Source of the DNA: Fibrobacter sp.
Lineage (GTDB): Bacteria; Fibrobacterota; Fibrobacteria; Fibrobacterales; Fibrobacteraceae
DNA length: 25,342 nucleotides
Assembly: GCA_021443065.1 (NCBI GenBank)
Contig: JABUUR010000227.1
Location: 1 to 25,342 of the forward strand
Direction of reading: 5' to 3'
A program made the translations under genes and the position numbers. Below are positions 6,770 through 14,892 of this stretch, piece after piece (position 1 is the stretch's first letter; the number at the start of each line of letters is the position of its first letter). Below the pieces are notes generated by a model that worked only from the letters and a program-made list of their open reading frames with translations, made no database searches and was not told the DNA's origin.

Positions 6770-8827
6770 ATGCAGGTTTCACGCAACAATCTGCTGTTTA
6801 TCTTTTTATTTGCAGGTGGCATTATTTTGCCAACCGCAATTCTTGCGTACCTGGGGTTCAGAAACATCCAAAACGAGGTTTACCTCGCCCAAAAGAATTT
6901 CGATGAAAACAGCGTTTCATTTCAATCGGAAATCGAAGACGCCGTTTCCAGGGAACAGAAAAAAATACATCAGGAGGCAAAAGGGGCCTCGCTGTTCTTG
7001 TATGAACAACCCCACGGTCTGCTGGATTTCGGCAATGCCACCGAATTCAAGTCCGTGGACGGCATCGAGGCCATGTTCCTCTTCAACAAGGGAAACCTTG
7101 TCTACCCTGACATTTCCTCTCGCCATTTTTCCAATACCCAAAATTTTTCCACAAGCATTCCCTCCAATCGAGAAAAAAGCATTTTTGCAGAAGAACAGGA
7201 AAACCCAAGCAGTCAGGATAAAATTTACCAGAACAGGCTTGCGCGAAGCATGCACCCTTCGGCACTGTTCTTTGACACTCCCGAAGAGCAAGTTCAAAAT
7301 CTCCTGGGAATGATTCGCTATAACTATCAGAAAAAAAACTACGACAACGCCCTTGAACTTTTAGAAATTCTGGAAAAGCGTCCTCACCAACAAGGCTACC
7401 TGCACGCAGACCTAGCCAGGTCCGCCAACCTGCTTCACTTTGAAATTCTTGTGGCACAAAAGAAGCATCAGGAGGCACAAGAGTATTGCCTTCGAGTTTT
7501 CAAGGAATTTTTTGAAGACCAGAACATCACGGACATAGCCTCCTCTAGATTTTTCTTTGAATCGGCCTTCACGCAAATACTTTCCTTTGAAAAGTTGCCT
7601 CAAGAAAGGCGCGACGCTTTCTGGAACCTTCGAGAAAATTTCAATCGCCAGTTGGGCTACATGGAGATCTTGTTTAAACACAAGGAGATGTTCTCCGAAA
7701 TTCTGGAAGACAACGTTTCCTCCAAGGAAGGCATTCTCTACAAACAAAATGACGACGTAACCCTTCTGAGAATGTCATATCCCTACTTATCCGGCGACCA
7801 GGTTGTCATAGCAAAAATCAACAACAAGGCGTACAAGGACCGTCTTATAAGCAAAATGAAATTGGTCGCCCAAAGTTGGAAAAGCATTCCCTTTTCCGTG
7901 GTAGACCAAAAAGACAGCATCGTTTTAGGATCCATTCCCGACAGTTCCTCTATCGTAAGCCAAGCCACCCTATCCGACGCTATGAACTGGGAATTTACGC
8001 TCTATGAAAAGGACATGCGCGATATTAAGCAAGAATCACGGAAGCGAATGTTCCTTATGTACGGGCTAATGCTTTTCTCTCTCATCGCCGTGTTTTTCGG
8101 GTCGTTCTTCATGTTCCGTTTTGTAATCCAGGAACGCAAACTTCTATCCATGAAAGCGAACTTTTTGTCCAGCGTTTCTCACGAACTGAAAACCCCATTA
8201 ACATCCATCAAGATGCTCTCGGAAACAATGTCCCGAGGCCGTGTGCAAAAAATGGAAAAAATCCAGGAGTATTCCAATCTCATCGGCAAAGAAGCAACCC
8301 GGTTGGAGAACCTTATTGGAGCCATTTTGAACTATACCCGAATGGAACACGGCACAGGGGCCTTCAAATGGGAAAAATTGGATTTTTCCGTTTGCACTCA
8401 AAAAGTTTTTGACGCCGTGGAAGATATAGGCATAGAAAAGGGACTTGAATTCCAGGTTCACTTTGAACCAGGCGCCTACGTCATGGGCGACTACACTGCC
8501 CTTTACAGTTTGGCCCAGAACCTTATTGAAAACGCCATCAAATACACCAACGCTCCCGGAAAAATCACCGTAGACGTGCAAGTTGTGGATAACCACGTGA
8601 TATTTTCTGTAATGGATACTGGAGTCGGCATTCCCTCTTCTGAACAAAAAAATATATTTAATGATTTTTATAGAGTTGGCGACGAAATGACTCGCAGCAC
8701 AAAAGGCTCGGGATTGGGCTTAGCGATTGTAAAACGGGTCGTCAAGACACACCGGGCCACAATATCCTTAATCAGCAAACCAGGCAAGGGTTCCACCTTT
8801 ACTGTAAAATTTAAAAAGGCAGAATGA
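6770..8827 (+). CDS. Membrane sensor histidine kinase with a TPR-like extracytoplasmic domain
   Basis: 685 residues. One N-terminal membrane helix (about 8-28) and a second at about 427-450 bracket a roughly 400-residue extracytoplasmic domain. Within it, residues about 175-255 form helical repeats resembling tetratricopeptide repeats (NYQKKNYDNALELLEILEK, then VAQKKHQEAQEYCLRVFKE). The cytoplasmic part is a complete kinase: HisKA with SVSHELKTPL (phospho-acceptor His471), N-box NLIENAIKYT (584-593), G1 DTGVGIP near 617, and G2 GSGLGLAIV near 647. All catalytic motifs are intact. No HAMP or PAS domain is seen between TM2 and HisKA. AAGGGA at 6758-6763 is the ribosome site. The response regulator gene begins 1 nt after the stop, so this is a classic pair. 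The ligand is unknown; the LysM and propeller neighbours point to the cell envelope. Confidence 0.93.
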   Translation: MQVSRNNLLFIFLFAGGIILPTAILAYLGFRNIQNEVYLAQKNFDENSVSFQSEIEDAVSREQKKIHQEAKGASLFLYEQPHGLLDFGNATEFKSVDGIEAMFLFNKGNLVYPDISSRHFSNTQNFSTSIPSNREKSIFAEEQENPSSQDKIYQNRLARSMHPSALFFDTPEEQVQNLLGMIRYNYQKKNYDNALELLEILEKRPHQQGYLHADLARSANLLHFEILVAQKKHQEAQEYCLRVFKEFFEDQNITDIASSRFFFESAFTQILSFEKLPQERRDAFWNLRENFNRQLGYMEILFKHKEMFSEILEDNVSSKEGILYKQNDDVTLLRMSYPYLSGDQVVIAKINNKAYKDRLISKMKLVAQSWKSIPFSVVDQKDSIVLGSIPDSSSIVSQATLSDAMNWEFTLYEKDMRDIKQESRKRMFLMYGLMLFSLIAVFFGSFFMFRFVIQERKLLSMKANFLSSVSHELKTPLTSIKMLSETMSRGRVQKMEKIQEYSNLIGKEATRLENLIGAILNYTRMEHGTGAFKWEKLDFSVCTQKVFDAVEDIGIEKGLEFQVHFEPGAYVMGDYTALYSLAQNLIENAIKYTNAPGKITVDVQVVDNHVIFSVMDTGVGIPSSEQKNIFNDFYRVGDEMTRSTKGSGLGLAIVKRVVKTHRATISLISKPGKGSTFTVKFKKAE

Positions 8828-8828
8828 C

Positions 8829-9542
8829 ATGGCAGAGAACTACAAAATTCTGATTGTTGAAGACGAAGAAATCATTCGTTTTGGTCTGCAAGACAATTTC
8901 GAGATGGAAAACTACATTGTCGAAACAGCGGTCGATGGAGAGGAAGCCATCGAAAAGGCTGATTCATTCCTGCCCCACCTGATTCTTTTGGACCTCATGA
9001 TTCCCAAAAAGAGCGGTTTTGAAGTTTGCCGTTACATTCGAAAAAAGCACCCTGAAAGCTTTATCATCATGTTGACGGCAAAAACCGAAGAGACCAGCAA
9101 GGTTGCAGGCCTTGAAATGGGCGCCGACGATTATGTGACAAAGCCATTTTCCATTCTCGAACTGCTCGCCCGCGTCAAAGCTTTCCTACGTCGATACTCC
9201 ACCCTGCAATCTCCTGCCGAAACCGCGGCAACGCCGGATTGTCTGGACTTTTTCGACATACACATCGACACCAAGAAATTCGAGGCAACCAAGGGCGGCG
9301 CCCCGCTGGAACTTACAACTCGCGAATTCCAGATTTTGAAATACTTCTGGAACCATAAGGGCGAAGTGGTTTTGCGCGAAGACCTTCTCAAGGAAATTTG
9401 GGGTTATACCGACGAAAACATGCCCTCAACAAGAACCATAGACAACCATATCGTGGCTCTCCGTAAAAAAATCGAAGACGATCAAACCAATCCAAGAATC
9501 ATCATCTCTGTACGAGGAGCCGGCTACAAGTTCGATGTGTAA
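8829..9542 (+). CDS. OmpR/PhoB-family response regulator
   Basis: 237 residues. The receiver domain (about 5-120) has acidic pocket residues E11-D12, phospho-acceptor Asp55 (LILLDLMIPK), Thr83 and Lys105 (TKPF). The C-terminal winged-helix DNA-binding domain (about 140-237) has the family signature LTTREFQILKYF and the recognition-helix stretch RTIDNHIVALRKKI ending RGAGYKF. It is the cognate partner of the histidine kinase just upstream, from which it is separated by a single base. Its last 8 nt overlap the start of the following secreted-protein gene (ATGTGTAA), so translation of the two is probably coupled. All residues needed for phosphorylation are present. Targets cannot be read from the sequence. 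Confidence 0.95.
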   Translation: MAENYKILIVEDEEIIRFGLQDNFEMENYIVETAVDGEEAIEKADSFLPHLILLDLMIPKKSGFEVCRYIRKKHPESFIIMLTAKTEETSKVAGLEMGADDYVTKPFSILELLARVKAFLRRYSTLQSPAETAATPDCLDFFDIHIDTKKFEATKGGAPLELTTREFQILKYFWNHKGEVVLREDLLKEIWGYTDENMPSTRTIDNHIVALRKKIEDDQTNPRIIISVRGAGYKFDV

Positions 9543-12060
9543 TTCCAAAAGACATTTCCGAATTGCCAAGACCCTTTTCTCGTTGGCCGCGTTCTGCGCA
9601 ATTTTTGCCGCAGAAGTATCCGCGGGTTCCCTGGAAACCCAGATTCAAGAAGCCATATACCTTTTCGAAATGAAGGGTGAAAAGGCGGAAGCCATCCAGA
9701 TTTTAGAAAAGGTCGCCCAGAACGGAGATTCGGAAGATAAGGAAAAGGCTTATTTCTACCTGGGAAAAATCCAGGAGTTAGCCGGGAACAAGACATCTTC
9801 GAACTTCTATTACAAGCAAAGTCTTTCCAGGACCACGGAAACAGCCAAGGCCTATTGGCTGTCGGAACGTGAAGCCGCCACCAGTTACCAACCGGAAAAC
9901 CTCCAAAAGTCTTTTATTCCATTAAAAAACATCCTGTATTCGTCCTATGGTTCCAACCCGGCGTTTCTCAAGTTCCGTGACGGGAGCATAAAAAAGATTG
10001 AAGATGACAAACTTGTAAACCTGCCCATCGATTTGCCTTCCAACATAGACATTCTCAATGTCAACCCCAAGGGAGTCTGGTACCAGTCCACAGCCCGGGA
10101 TTCCCTGTATTTTCAATCCATCTACTCGGGAAAAATCCTTCGAAACTACGCCATATCCTCCATTACGGATTTTTTTGATAACGGCGAAGAAGCCATAGCC
10201 ATCACAGAAAACACACTCCATATATTCAACAAGAAAAATGTTTCCACCCAAATTCCCAACAAGTACAGCCACTGTCAAATTTCAGGATTTTTCAAACCCA
10301 CAAACGAATACGTATTGAATTGTTCAGACAATGCGCTTCATTTTTTATCTTCAGAGGACGGCACCGAAAGCAAGACAATTTCCCAGTTCGATATCATCCA
10401 AAAAATTCTTATTGACAAGAATCAGATTTTCTTGACATCCGTCAACTACCTGTACTGCTATTTACCCAAGCACAGCAATTCCCACCTCTGGAAAATAGCA
10501 GTCAACAACGTAGAAAGCATACTGCCTTTTGCAAACAGCATCGTCATTTTGGATGCTTCGGGCAAGGTGCAACTGATCGACAAGTCCACAGGGTTTATAA
10601 AAGCCACAACGTTCAGTGACGCTTCGTCTATACATCCTCTGGCGCAAGGGACCCTCGGTTTATTTACAAACGAGGGATCCATCACCACCGTAGATACTCT
10701 GTTGCGCCCTATCTGGAACTTCAACTTTACAAAGCCCATCGTCATTGCTCCCATCCATACCAACGGCAACATTTATCTGTATTTTGGCGACAACAAACTC
10801 CGTGCAATATCACCGGACTATTACGGAAAGAAAGAACTCTTGTCTAACATTCTCGTAAAGCAAGCGGCTCAAACCATAAAAGACGAGCGATGGGAGGATC
10901 TTCCCGCCCAGTTGGATTCGTTATTCAAGGCAGAACCGGGTAACGCGGAAGGCTGGTTTTTCAACGCCCTTTATCTTGAAAAGACCAACAAGACCGACCG
11001 AGAAAAGCAAAAAGCCTGGGCCGAGGCCGTGCGGCTTTCTGCAAGCAACCCCCAGGCATCCCAATACATTTTCCACCAGTACAGCAAAGCCATTGGTGCA
11101 AAATTCGTAAGCCTATTGCCTATTTCACCTAAGACCATTTACCCCCAGTTCTTTAGCAACAAAAAGAATCTGTTCACCATCGACCCCGCTGCAAACAAGT
11201 TGCTTTGCCTCAACATAGACAATGGAGAACTGCGTTGGTCCCGTAACACAGGCAAGCTTGACGAAAGCCCAGCCATCGCAAACAACGAAAACACCCTGGC
11301 CATAGCCTCCGGATACGTATTGTCGATTTACGACCTGAATCAAGAAGGCTCACCCACGACGGTGCAATTGCCGGGCAAAGCCTTCGAAACCCACGTTACG
11401 GACAATGCAATCTATGTTTCCACATGGAACGGTTTTCTGTTGAAGATATTCAGTAGCGACAACAAACTGGCATGGTCCAGAAAAATCTTCTCCGTACCTT
11501 TCCTTATGGCAAAAAACGGTAAACTAATCCACCTGAGCAATCTTGAGGGAGATCTTGCAGACCTGGACGACGAATCTGGCCAAGTGAAAGAAGGCTCCTC
11601 ACGAAAGGTTGCAGGGTCTGTCACCCACATTGTGGCATCGGACTCCGTACTGGCGGTGGCAACGAATTCAAACAAGTTGCATCTGTTCAACCTCAAGCAT
11701 AACGAAAAGAATTCGACACAAATTCTCCTGGAGTCCGAGGTAACATCCGTTTCCTTGGTCAACCACAGGAACGAGCAAAAATTCATTATCGGTCTCGCGG
11801 ACCAGTCCATTTTACTCTACACTGTTTCCGGCGCCCCCCTCTGGAAGTTTCAGGGAAGAAATTCCGTATTCACAAAGCCTTATGTAAAAGACGACGAAGC
11901 ATGGATCGACCAGAAAAACGAAGTGGTCGCCATATCTCTTGTAGATGGAAAGATTGTCCGTAAATTCAACACCCCCGACGGGGCAGGAACTCCCTTTATA
12001 ACAGGCAAAACCCTGTTCAGTGCCTCCCCCAAGCGACTTTTATACGGTTTTTCTCTGTAA
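9535..12060 (+). CDS. Secreted TPR/beta-propeller (PQQ-like) protein
   Basis: 841 residues. A signal peptide (hydrophobic core about 13-25) has probable cleavage after EVSA-30, so the protein is exported. Residues 31-105 are helical and repeat-like (KAEAIQILEKVAQNGDSEDKEKAYFYLG), as in TPR or YbgF/Tol-type repeats. A second helical pair occurs around 450-510 (DERWEDLPAQLDSLFKAEPGNAEGW). The rest consists of beta-propeller blades of PQQ/WD-like form, for example LLCLNIDNGELRWSRN and AISLVDGKIVRKFN near the end. The start overlaps the response regulator gene by 8 nt. Exported propellers with TPRs usually serve as protein-binding scaffolds. It could be a partner of the TPR-bearing kinase, which is inference from gene order. 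I do not recognise a named family. A BamB relative is possible but the length is far greater. Confidence 0.75.
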   Translation: MCNSKRHFRIAKTLFSLAAFCAIFAAEVSAGSLETQIQEAIYLFEMKGEKAEAIQILEKVAQNGDSEDKEKAYFYLGKIQELAGNKTSSNFYYKQSLSRTTETAKAYWLSEREAATSYQPENLQKSFIPLKNILYSSYGSNPAFLKFRDGSIKKIEDDKLVNLPIDLPSNIDILNVNPKGVWYQSTARDSLYFQSIYSGKILRNYAISSITDFFDNGEEAIAITENTLHIFNKKNVSTQIPNKYSHCQISGFFKPTNEYVLNCSDNALHFLSSEDGTESKTISQFDIIQKILIDKNQIFLTSVNYLYCYLPKHSNSHLWKIAVNNVESILPFANSIVILDASGKVQLIDKSTGFIKATTFSDASSIHPLAQGTLGLFTNEGSITTVDTLLRPIWNFNFTKPIVIAPIHTNGNIYLYFGDNKLRAISPDYYGKKELLSNILVKQAAQTIKDERWEDLPAQLDSLFKAEPGNAEGWFFNALYLEKTNKTDREKQKAWAEAVRLSASNPQASQYIFHQYSKAIGAKFVSLLPISPKTIYPQFFSNKKNLFTIDPAANKLLCLNIDNGELRWSRNTGKLDESPAIANNENTLAIASGYVLSIYDLNQEGSPTTVQLPGKAFETHVTDNAIYVSTWNGFLLKIFSSDNKLAWSRKIFSVPFLMAKNGKLIHLSNLEGDLADLDDESGQVKEGSSRKVAGSVTHIVASDSVLAVATNSNKLHLFNLKHNEKNSTQILLESEVTSVSLVNHRNEQKFIIGLADQSILLYTVSGAPLWKFQGRNSVFTKPYVKDDEAWIDQKNEVVAISLVDGKIVRKFNTPDGAGTPFITGKTLFSASPKRLLYGFSL

Positions 12061-12175
12061 TTTTATAAAAACCAGGCTTTTTTTGTGTATTTTCTCACAA
12101 GGGTAAAGAAAAGTTTATAACATTTTCTTTGAAAACACACTAAATTTCTATTGAATGTATACACACGGTAGTACG
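12061..12175 (+). promoter_or_regulatory. Intergenic leader before the peptide-binding lipoprotein, possible -7 box
   Basis: AT-rich spacer with no gene and no clear terminator hairpin. TAAATTTC at 12141-12148 fits the TAnnTTT -7 pattern seen before other genes in the window, but no TTTG is found at proper distance upstream. If it is used, transcription would begin near 12155, favouring ATG 12176 over ATG 12155 as the translation start. Confidence 0.2.
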
Positions 12176-13942
12176 ATGAGCTTAAACAAGATTTTCAGTA
12201 CGTTCTCTGTCGTTTCAATGGCGATTGTAACCTTTGTTCTCGTTGGCTGCAACGAGGACAAGAAAGAAGTTGCCGAAAACGAATCTTCGGAGTACCCTCG
12301 TAACGAGACTTTGTATATCGGTGGTTTCGACTGGGCCCCGCCGTCCACATTCAATCCCTTGGATTACGATCCCAATTTCCCCATCGACGGCAACGTTCGT
12401 TTGAGTTACGAATCGCTCTTTGCCTATAACCAGAATTCCGGTGAACTCGAACCGATGCTGGGCGACCGCTATAGCGTCTCAGACTCAAACATCGTTATAC
12501 ACCTGGACACCAGGGCCAAATGGAACAACGGCACCCCGGTTACCGTAGACGATGTCGTCTACACTTTCCAGATTGATTCTCTGCTCCCCACCTCCCGCCA
12601 CGGAAACTGGAAATTCCTGAAATCTGTAACGGCCGACGACAAGAACAACATTTATTTCAACTTCGGCAACATCAAGAACCCCCTCATCATCCTGAATGCA
12701 ATCGCCGAAACATCTATTTTGCCCAAGTCCGTTTTCGAGCCCCTGGTGGCATCCGCCAAGGCCGGCAAGGGCTACAACATGGATGTGATTACCGCATTCA
12801 AGAACGATTCTTTGCCTGTGGTCTCCGGCCCCTACAACCTCAAGGCGTTCTCCCCCGACCAAATCGTCCTTGAACGTAATGACAACTACTGGGGAAACAT
12901 CAAGTACAACGGACAAAAGCCCGCCCCCAAGTACATCATTCACTCCCTCTACACAGGCAACAACCACTTCAACAGCGCCATGACCAAGGGCAACTTGGAC
13001 ATATCCTCGGTGTTCCTCCCCCGCATCTGGGACAAGGCAAAAGACAGCATTCGCGCCTGGAGCCGCAACGAACCCTACCATCAGCCAGGCTCCATCACCA
13101 CGCTGTTTATCCAGCACCAGAAGGAACCATTCAATGACGTGGCCGTCCGTCGAGCCATGATCCACGCAATCAACTTCGAAAAGATCAAATCCCGTGCGGT
13201 ATCCAACTACACCACGGCAATCCAGCCGGGCTTTATCCTGCCCTTCGGAACCGAATCCAAGTACTTTGTCAAGGAAGACGCAGACACTTACGGCTACAGC
13301 TACGATACCGACAAGGCAAAGGCAATTCTTACCGAAGCAGGCTATAGTTGGGATGCCAACGGCAATCTCCTGGACAAGAAGGGCAAGGCAATCCGCACCC
13401 TCACCATCGAATGCCCCCAGGGCTGGACCGACTGGGAAGACGCCATCAAAGTCGTGGTTGAATCCTTCAAGGAAATCGGCCTCTCCGCCGAAGAAAAGTT
13501 CGTCGATTACGGCGTGTGGGACAAGGACCTGCGCCAGGGGACCTTCGACCTCGTCATGAAGACACAGACTGCGGAAATATCTGCGGCAACACCGTGGAGC
13601 CGTTTTGAACAGGTCATGAGTTCCGATTCCTACAAGCCGATGGGTGAAGATGCCTTCTCCAACCAAGGTCGCTACCAGAACGAAGAAGCGAACCAGTTGA
13701 TTCTCAAGATTCCAAGCATCACCGACGAAAAGGAACTTGAAAAGGCTTATCGACAACTCAACAGGATCTTTATGGAGACCATTCCGGTACTGCCGGTCAT
13801 GTACCGCCCGACCCAATACTACCAGTTCTCCACCAAGCACTGGACCAACTACCCCACCGAAGAAAACCCCTATGCCCCGCCACAGACTCTTATCGTTGCA
13901 GCAGGAGTCAAGGCCCTCTGGGGTATCAAGCCAGCCAAGTAA
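12176..13942 (+). CDS. Peptide-binding lipoprotein (ABC transporter family 5 solute-binding protein)
   Basis: 588 residues from ATG 12176; an in-frame ATG at 12155 would add seven residues (MYTHGST). The later start gives the cleaner lipoprotein signal: MSLNK, a hydrophobic run, then lipobox LVGC with Cys25. The mature protein is a family-5 extracellular solute-binding protein (OppA/DppA type), with the N-terminal domain reading TLYIGGFDWAPPSTFNPLDYD and the typical 'LEPMLGDRYSVSDSNIVIHL...W.NGTPVT.DDVVYTF' region around residues 85-130. It would bind oligopeptides at the outer face of the inner membrane. No permease or ATPase genes are adjacent, so its transporter lies elsewhere or it is an orphan receptor. 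It ends at a good terminator and appears monocistronic. The specific peptide cannot be read from the sequence. Confidence 0.88.
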   Translation: MSLNKIFSTFSVVSMAIVTFVLVGCNEDKKEVAENESSEYPRNETLYIGGFDWAPPSTFNPLDYDPNFPIDGNVRLSYESLFAYNQNSGELEPMLGDRYSVSDSNIVIHLDTRAKWNNGTPVTVDDVVYTFQIDSLLPTSRHGNWKFLKSVTADDKNNIYFNFGNIKNPLIILNAIAETSILPKSVFEPLVASAKAGKGYNMDVITAFKNDSLPVVSGPYNLKAFSPDQIVLERNDNYWGNIKYNGQKPAPKYIIHSLYTGNNHFNSAMTKGNLDISSVFLPRIWDKAKDSIRAWSRNEPYHQPGSITTLFIQHQKEPFNDVAVRRAMIHAINFEKIKSRAVSNYTTAIQPGFILPFGTESKYFVKEDADTYGYSYDTDKAKAILTEAGYSWDANGNLLDKKGKAIRTLTIECPQGWTDWEDAIKVVVESFKEIGLSAEEKFVDYGVWDKDLRQGTFDLVMKTQTAEISAATPWSRFEQVMSSDSYKPMGEDAFSNQGRYQNEEANQLILKIPSITDEKELEKAYRQLNRIFMETIPVLPVMYRPTQYYQFSTKHWTNYPTEENPYAPPQTLIVAAGVKALWGIKPAK

Positions 13943-13956
13943 ACACATTTCAGAAC

Positions 13957-13987
13957 AAAAACGCTCGCAACGGGCGTTTTTTTGTTT
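13957..13987 (+). terminator. Rho-independent terminator of the peptide-binding lipoprotein gene
   Basis: Stem AAAAACGCTC (13957-13966) pairs with GGGCGTTTTT (13972-13981) with one G-U pair, around loop GCAAC. It is followed by a T-run reaching 13987. It begins 14 nt after the lipoprotein gene stop codon. Confidence 0.85.
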
Positions 13988-14013
13988 TAGAGAGTTAAAA
14001 TAAACTATCTTTT
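13981..14013 (+). promoter_or_regulatory. Candidate pssA promoter, Bacteroidetes-type
   Basis: TTTG (13981-13984) and TATCTTTT (14006-14013) are 21 nt apart, within the range allowed for the TTTG-N19..23-TAnnTTTG promoters of Bacteroidetes. It overlaps the T-tail of the upstream terminator and lies about 30 nt before the pssA start codon. Motif evidence only. Confidence 0.3.
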
Positions 14014-14042
14014 CCTCAGTAATTTTTCCCTAGGGGTTTTGA

Positions 14043-14852
14043 ATGAGTAAGACACGCTTTATTCTGCCAAACGCTTTTACCAGCATGAATTTTTTGCTGG
14101 GAGTTTTTGCAATTTGCTGGGTATCCGGAGCATTCGGTTCTTTTTCAAATATCGATTCCATCCGCATGGGCGCGTACTTTATCGTCCTTTGCGCACTCCT
14201 TGACAAACTGGACGGTTTTGCCGCTCGACTGGTCCACGCCAGTTCAGAGTTCGGGGCACAGTTCGATAGCCTCGCCGACCTGATTGCCTTTGGGGTCGCA
14301 CCTGCATTTACGGTACTCTTTACCTACAAGACCACGTGTCCGGACTGGTACCAGAACAACACCGTCCTTATAATCGTTGCCTTTGCCATTTACGTTCTCT
14401 GTGCGGCAATGCGCTTGGCAAAGTACAACGCCTGCGACGCGGACTTCTACCACCACCATTTTTCCGGACTGCCCTCCACCTTTGCCGGAGGCATCAATGC
14501 GGTGCTGGTGGTGTTCCTCAAATCCAAGGGCGTTTTCGAAAACACCGAATCCGCAGTCATCTTCGTCCCGATCTTTGTAATGCTGATTACCGGCATCATG
14601 ATGGTAAGCCCCCTGTTCTTGCCCAAGTTACAGCCACGCAAGAGCCAGGCCATCAACATTTTCCAAATCGTAATGATCATCATTACCTACATCAGCGGAT
14701 TCACCTTCGTTTCCGAAAAGATCCCCTTTGTTACCGAATACCTGCTCCTTTTGATGGCATGCTACATTGTAATCGGTTTCGGCATGGGAATCGCCAACCG
14801 CAAGCAGATTATCGCCGAGGCCGAACAAGAAGCAGCCAAGGCGAACAAGTGA
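14043..14852 (+). CDS. pssA: CDP-diacylglycerol--serine O-phosphatidyltransferase
   Basis: 269 residues. An integral-membrane CDP-alcohol phosphatidyltransferase that makes phosphatidylserine, precursor of phosphatidylethanolamine, from CDP-diacylglycerol and serine at the inner membrane. The full family signature is intact: Asp54, Asp57-Gly58, Ala61-Arg62, Gly71, Asp75 and Asp79 (DKLDGFAARLV ... GAQFDSLAD). Several hydrophobic helices follow (for example 110-130, 155-200, 215-265). The type-II PssA form is favoured over PgsA by the N-terminal LPNAFTSMNFLLGVFAI and by SGLPSTFAGG around residue 140. TAGGGG about 8 nt before ATG 14043 is a plausible ribosome site. It stands alone between two terminators. 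Confidence 0.93.
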   Translation: MSKTRFILPNAFTSMNFLLGVFAICWVSGAFGSFSNIDSIRMGAYFIVLCALLDKLDGFAARLVHASSEFGAQFDSLADLIAFGVAPAFTVLFTYKTTCPDWYQNNTVLIIVAFAIYVLCAAMRLAKYNACDADFYHHHFSGLPSTFAGGINAVLVVFLKSKGVFENTESAVIFVPIFVMLITGIMMVSPLFLPKLQPRKSQAINIFQIVMIIITYISGFTFVSEKIPFVTEYLLLLMACYIVIGFGMGIANRKQIIAEAEQEAAKANK

Positions 14853-14860
14853 CATTAAAA

Positions 14861-14889
14861 GTTCCCGGGAAACCGGGGGCCTAATTTTT
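14861..14889 (+). terminator. Rho-independent terminator of pssA
   Basis: GTTCCCGG (14861-14868) pairs with CCGGGGGC (14873-14880), with two G-U pairs, around a GAAA loop, followed by CTAATTTTT. It lies 9 nt after the pssA stop and just before the end of the convergent mpaA-like gene (stop at 14893). Confidence 0.7.
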
Positions 14890-14892
14890 CCG

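Noticed and set aside
12061..12090. Possible terminator after the propeller gene (TTTTATAAAA and a following T-run)
   Set aside because: The only stems that can be drawn are A-T pairs of five or fewer bases; too weak to call.
12485..13948. A 487-codon minus-strand frame opposite the peptide-binding lipoprotein
   Set aside because: Shadow of a strongly supported gene. Its Val/Gly/Asp/His-rich composition is typical of antisense translation in GC-balanced coding DNA.
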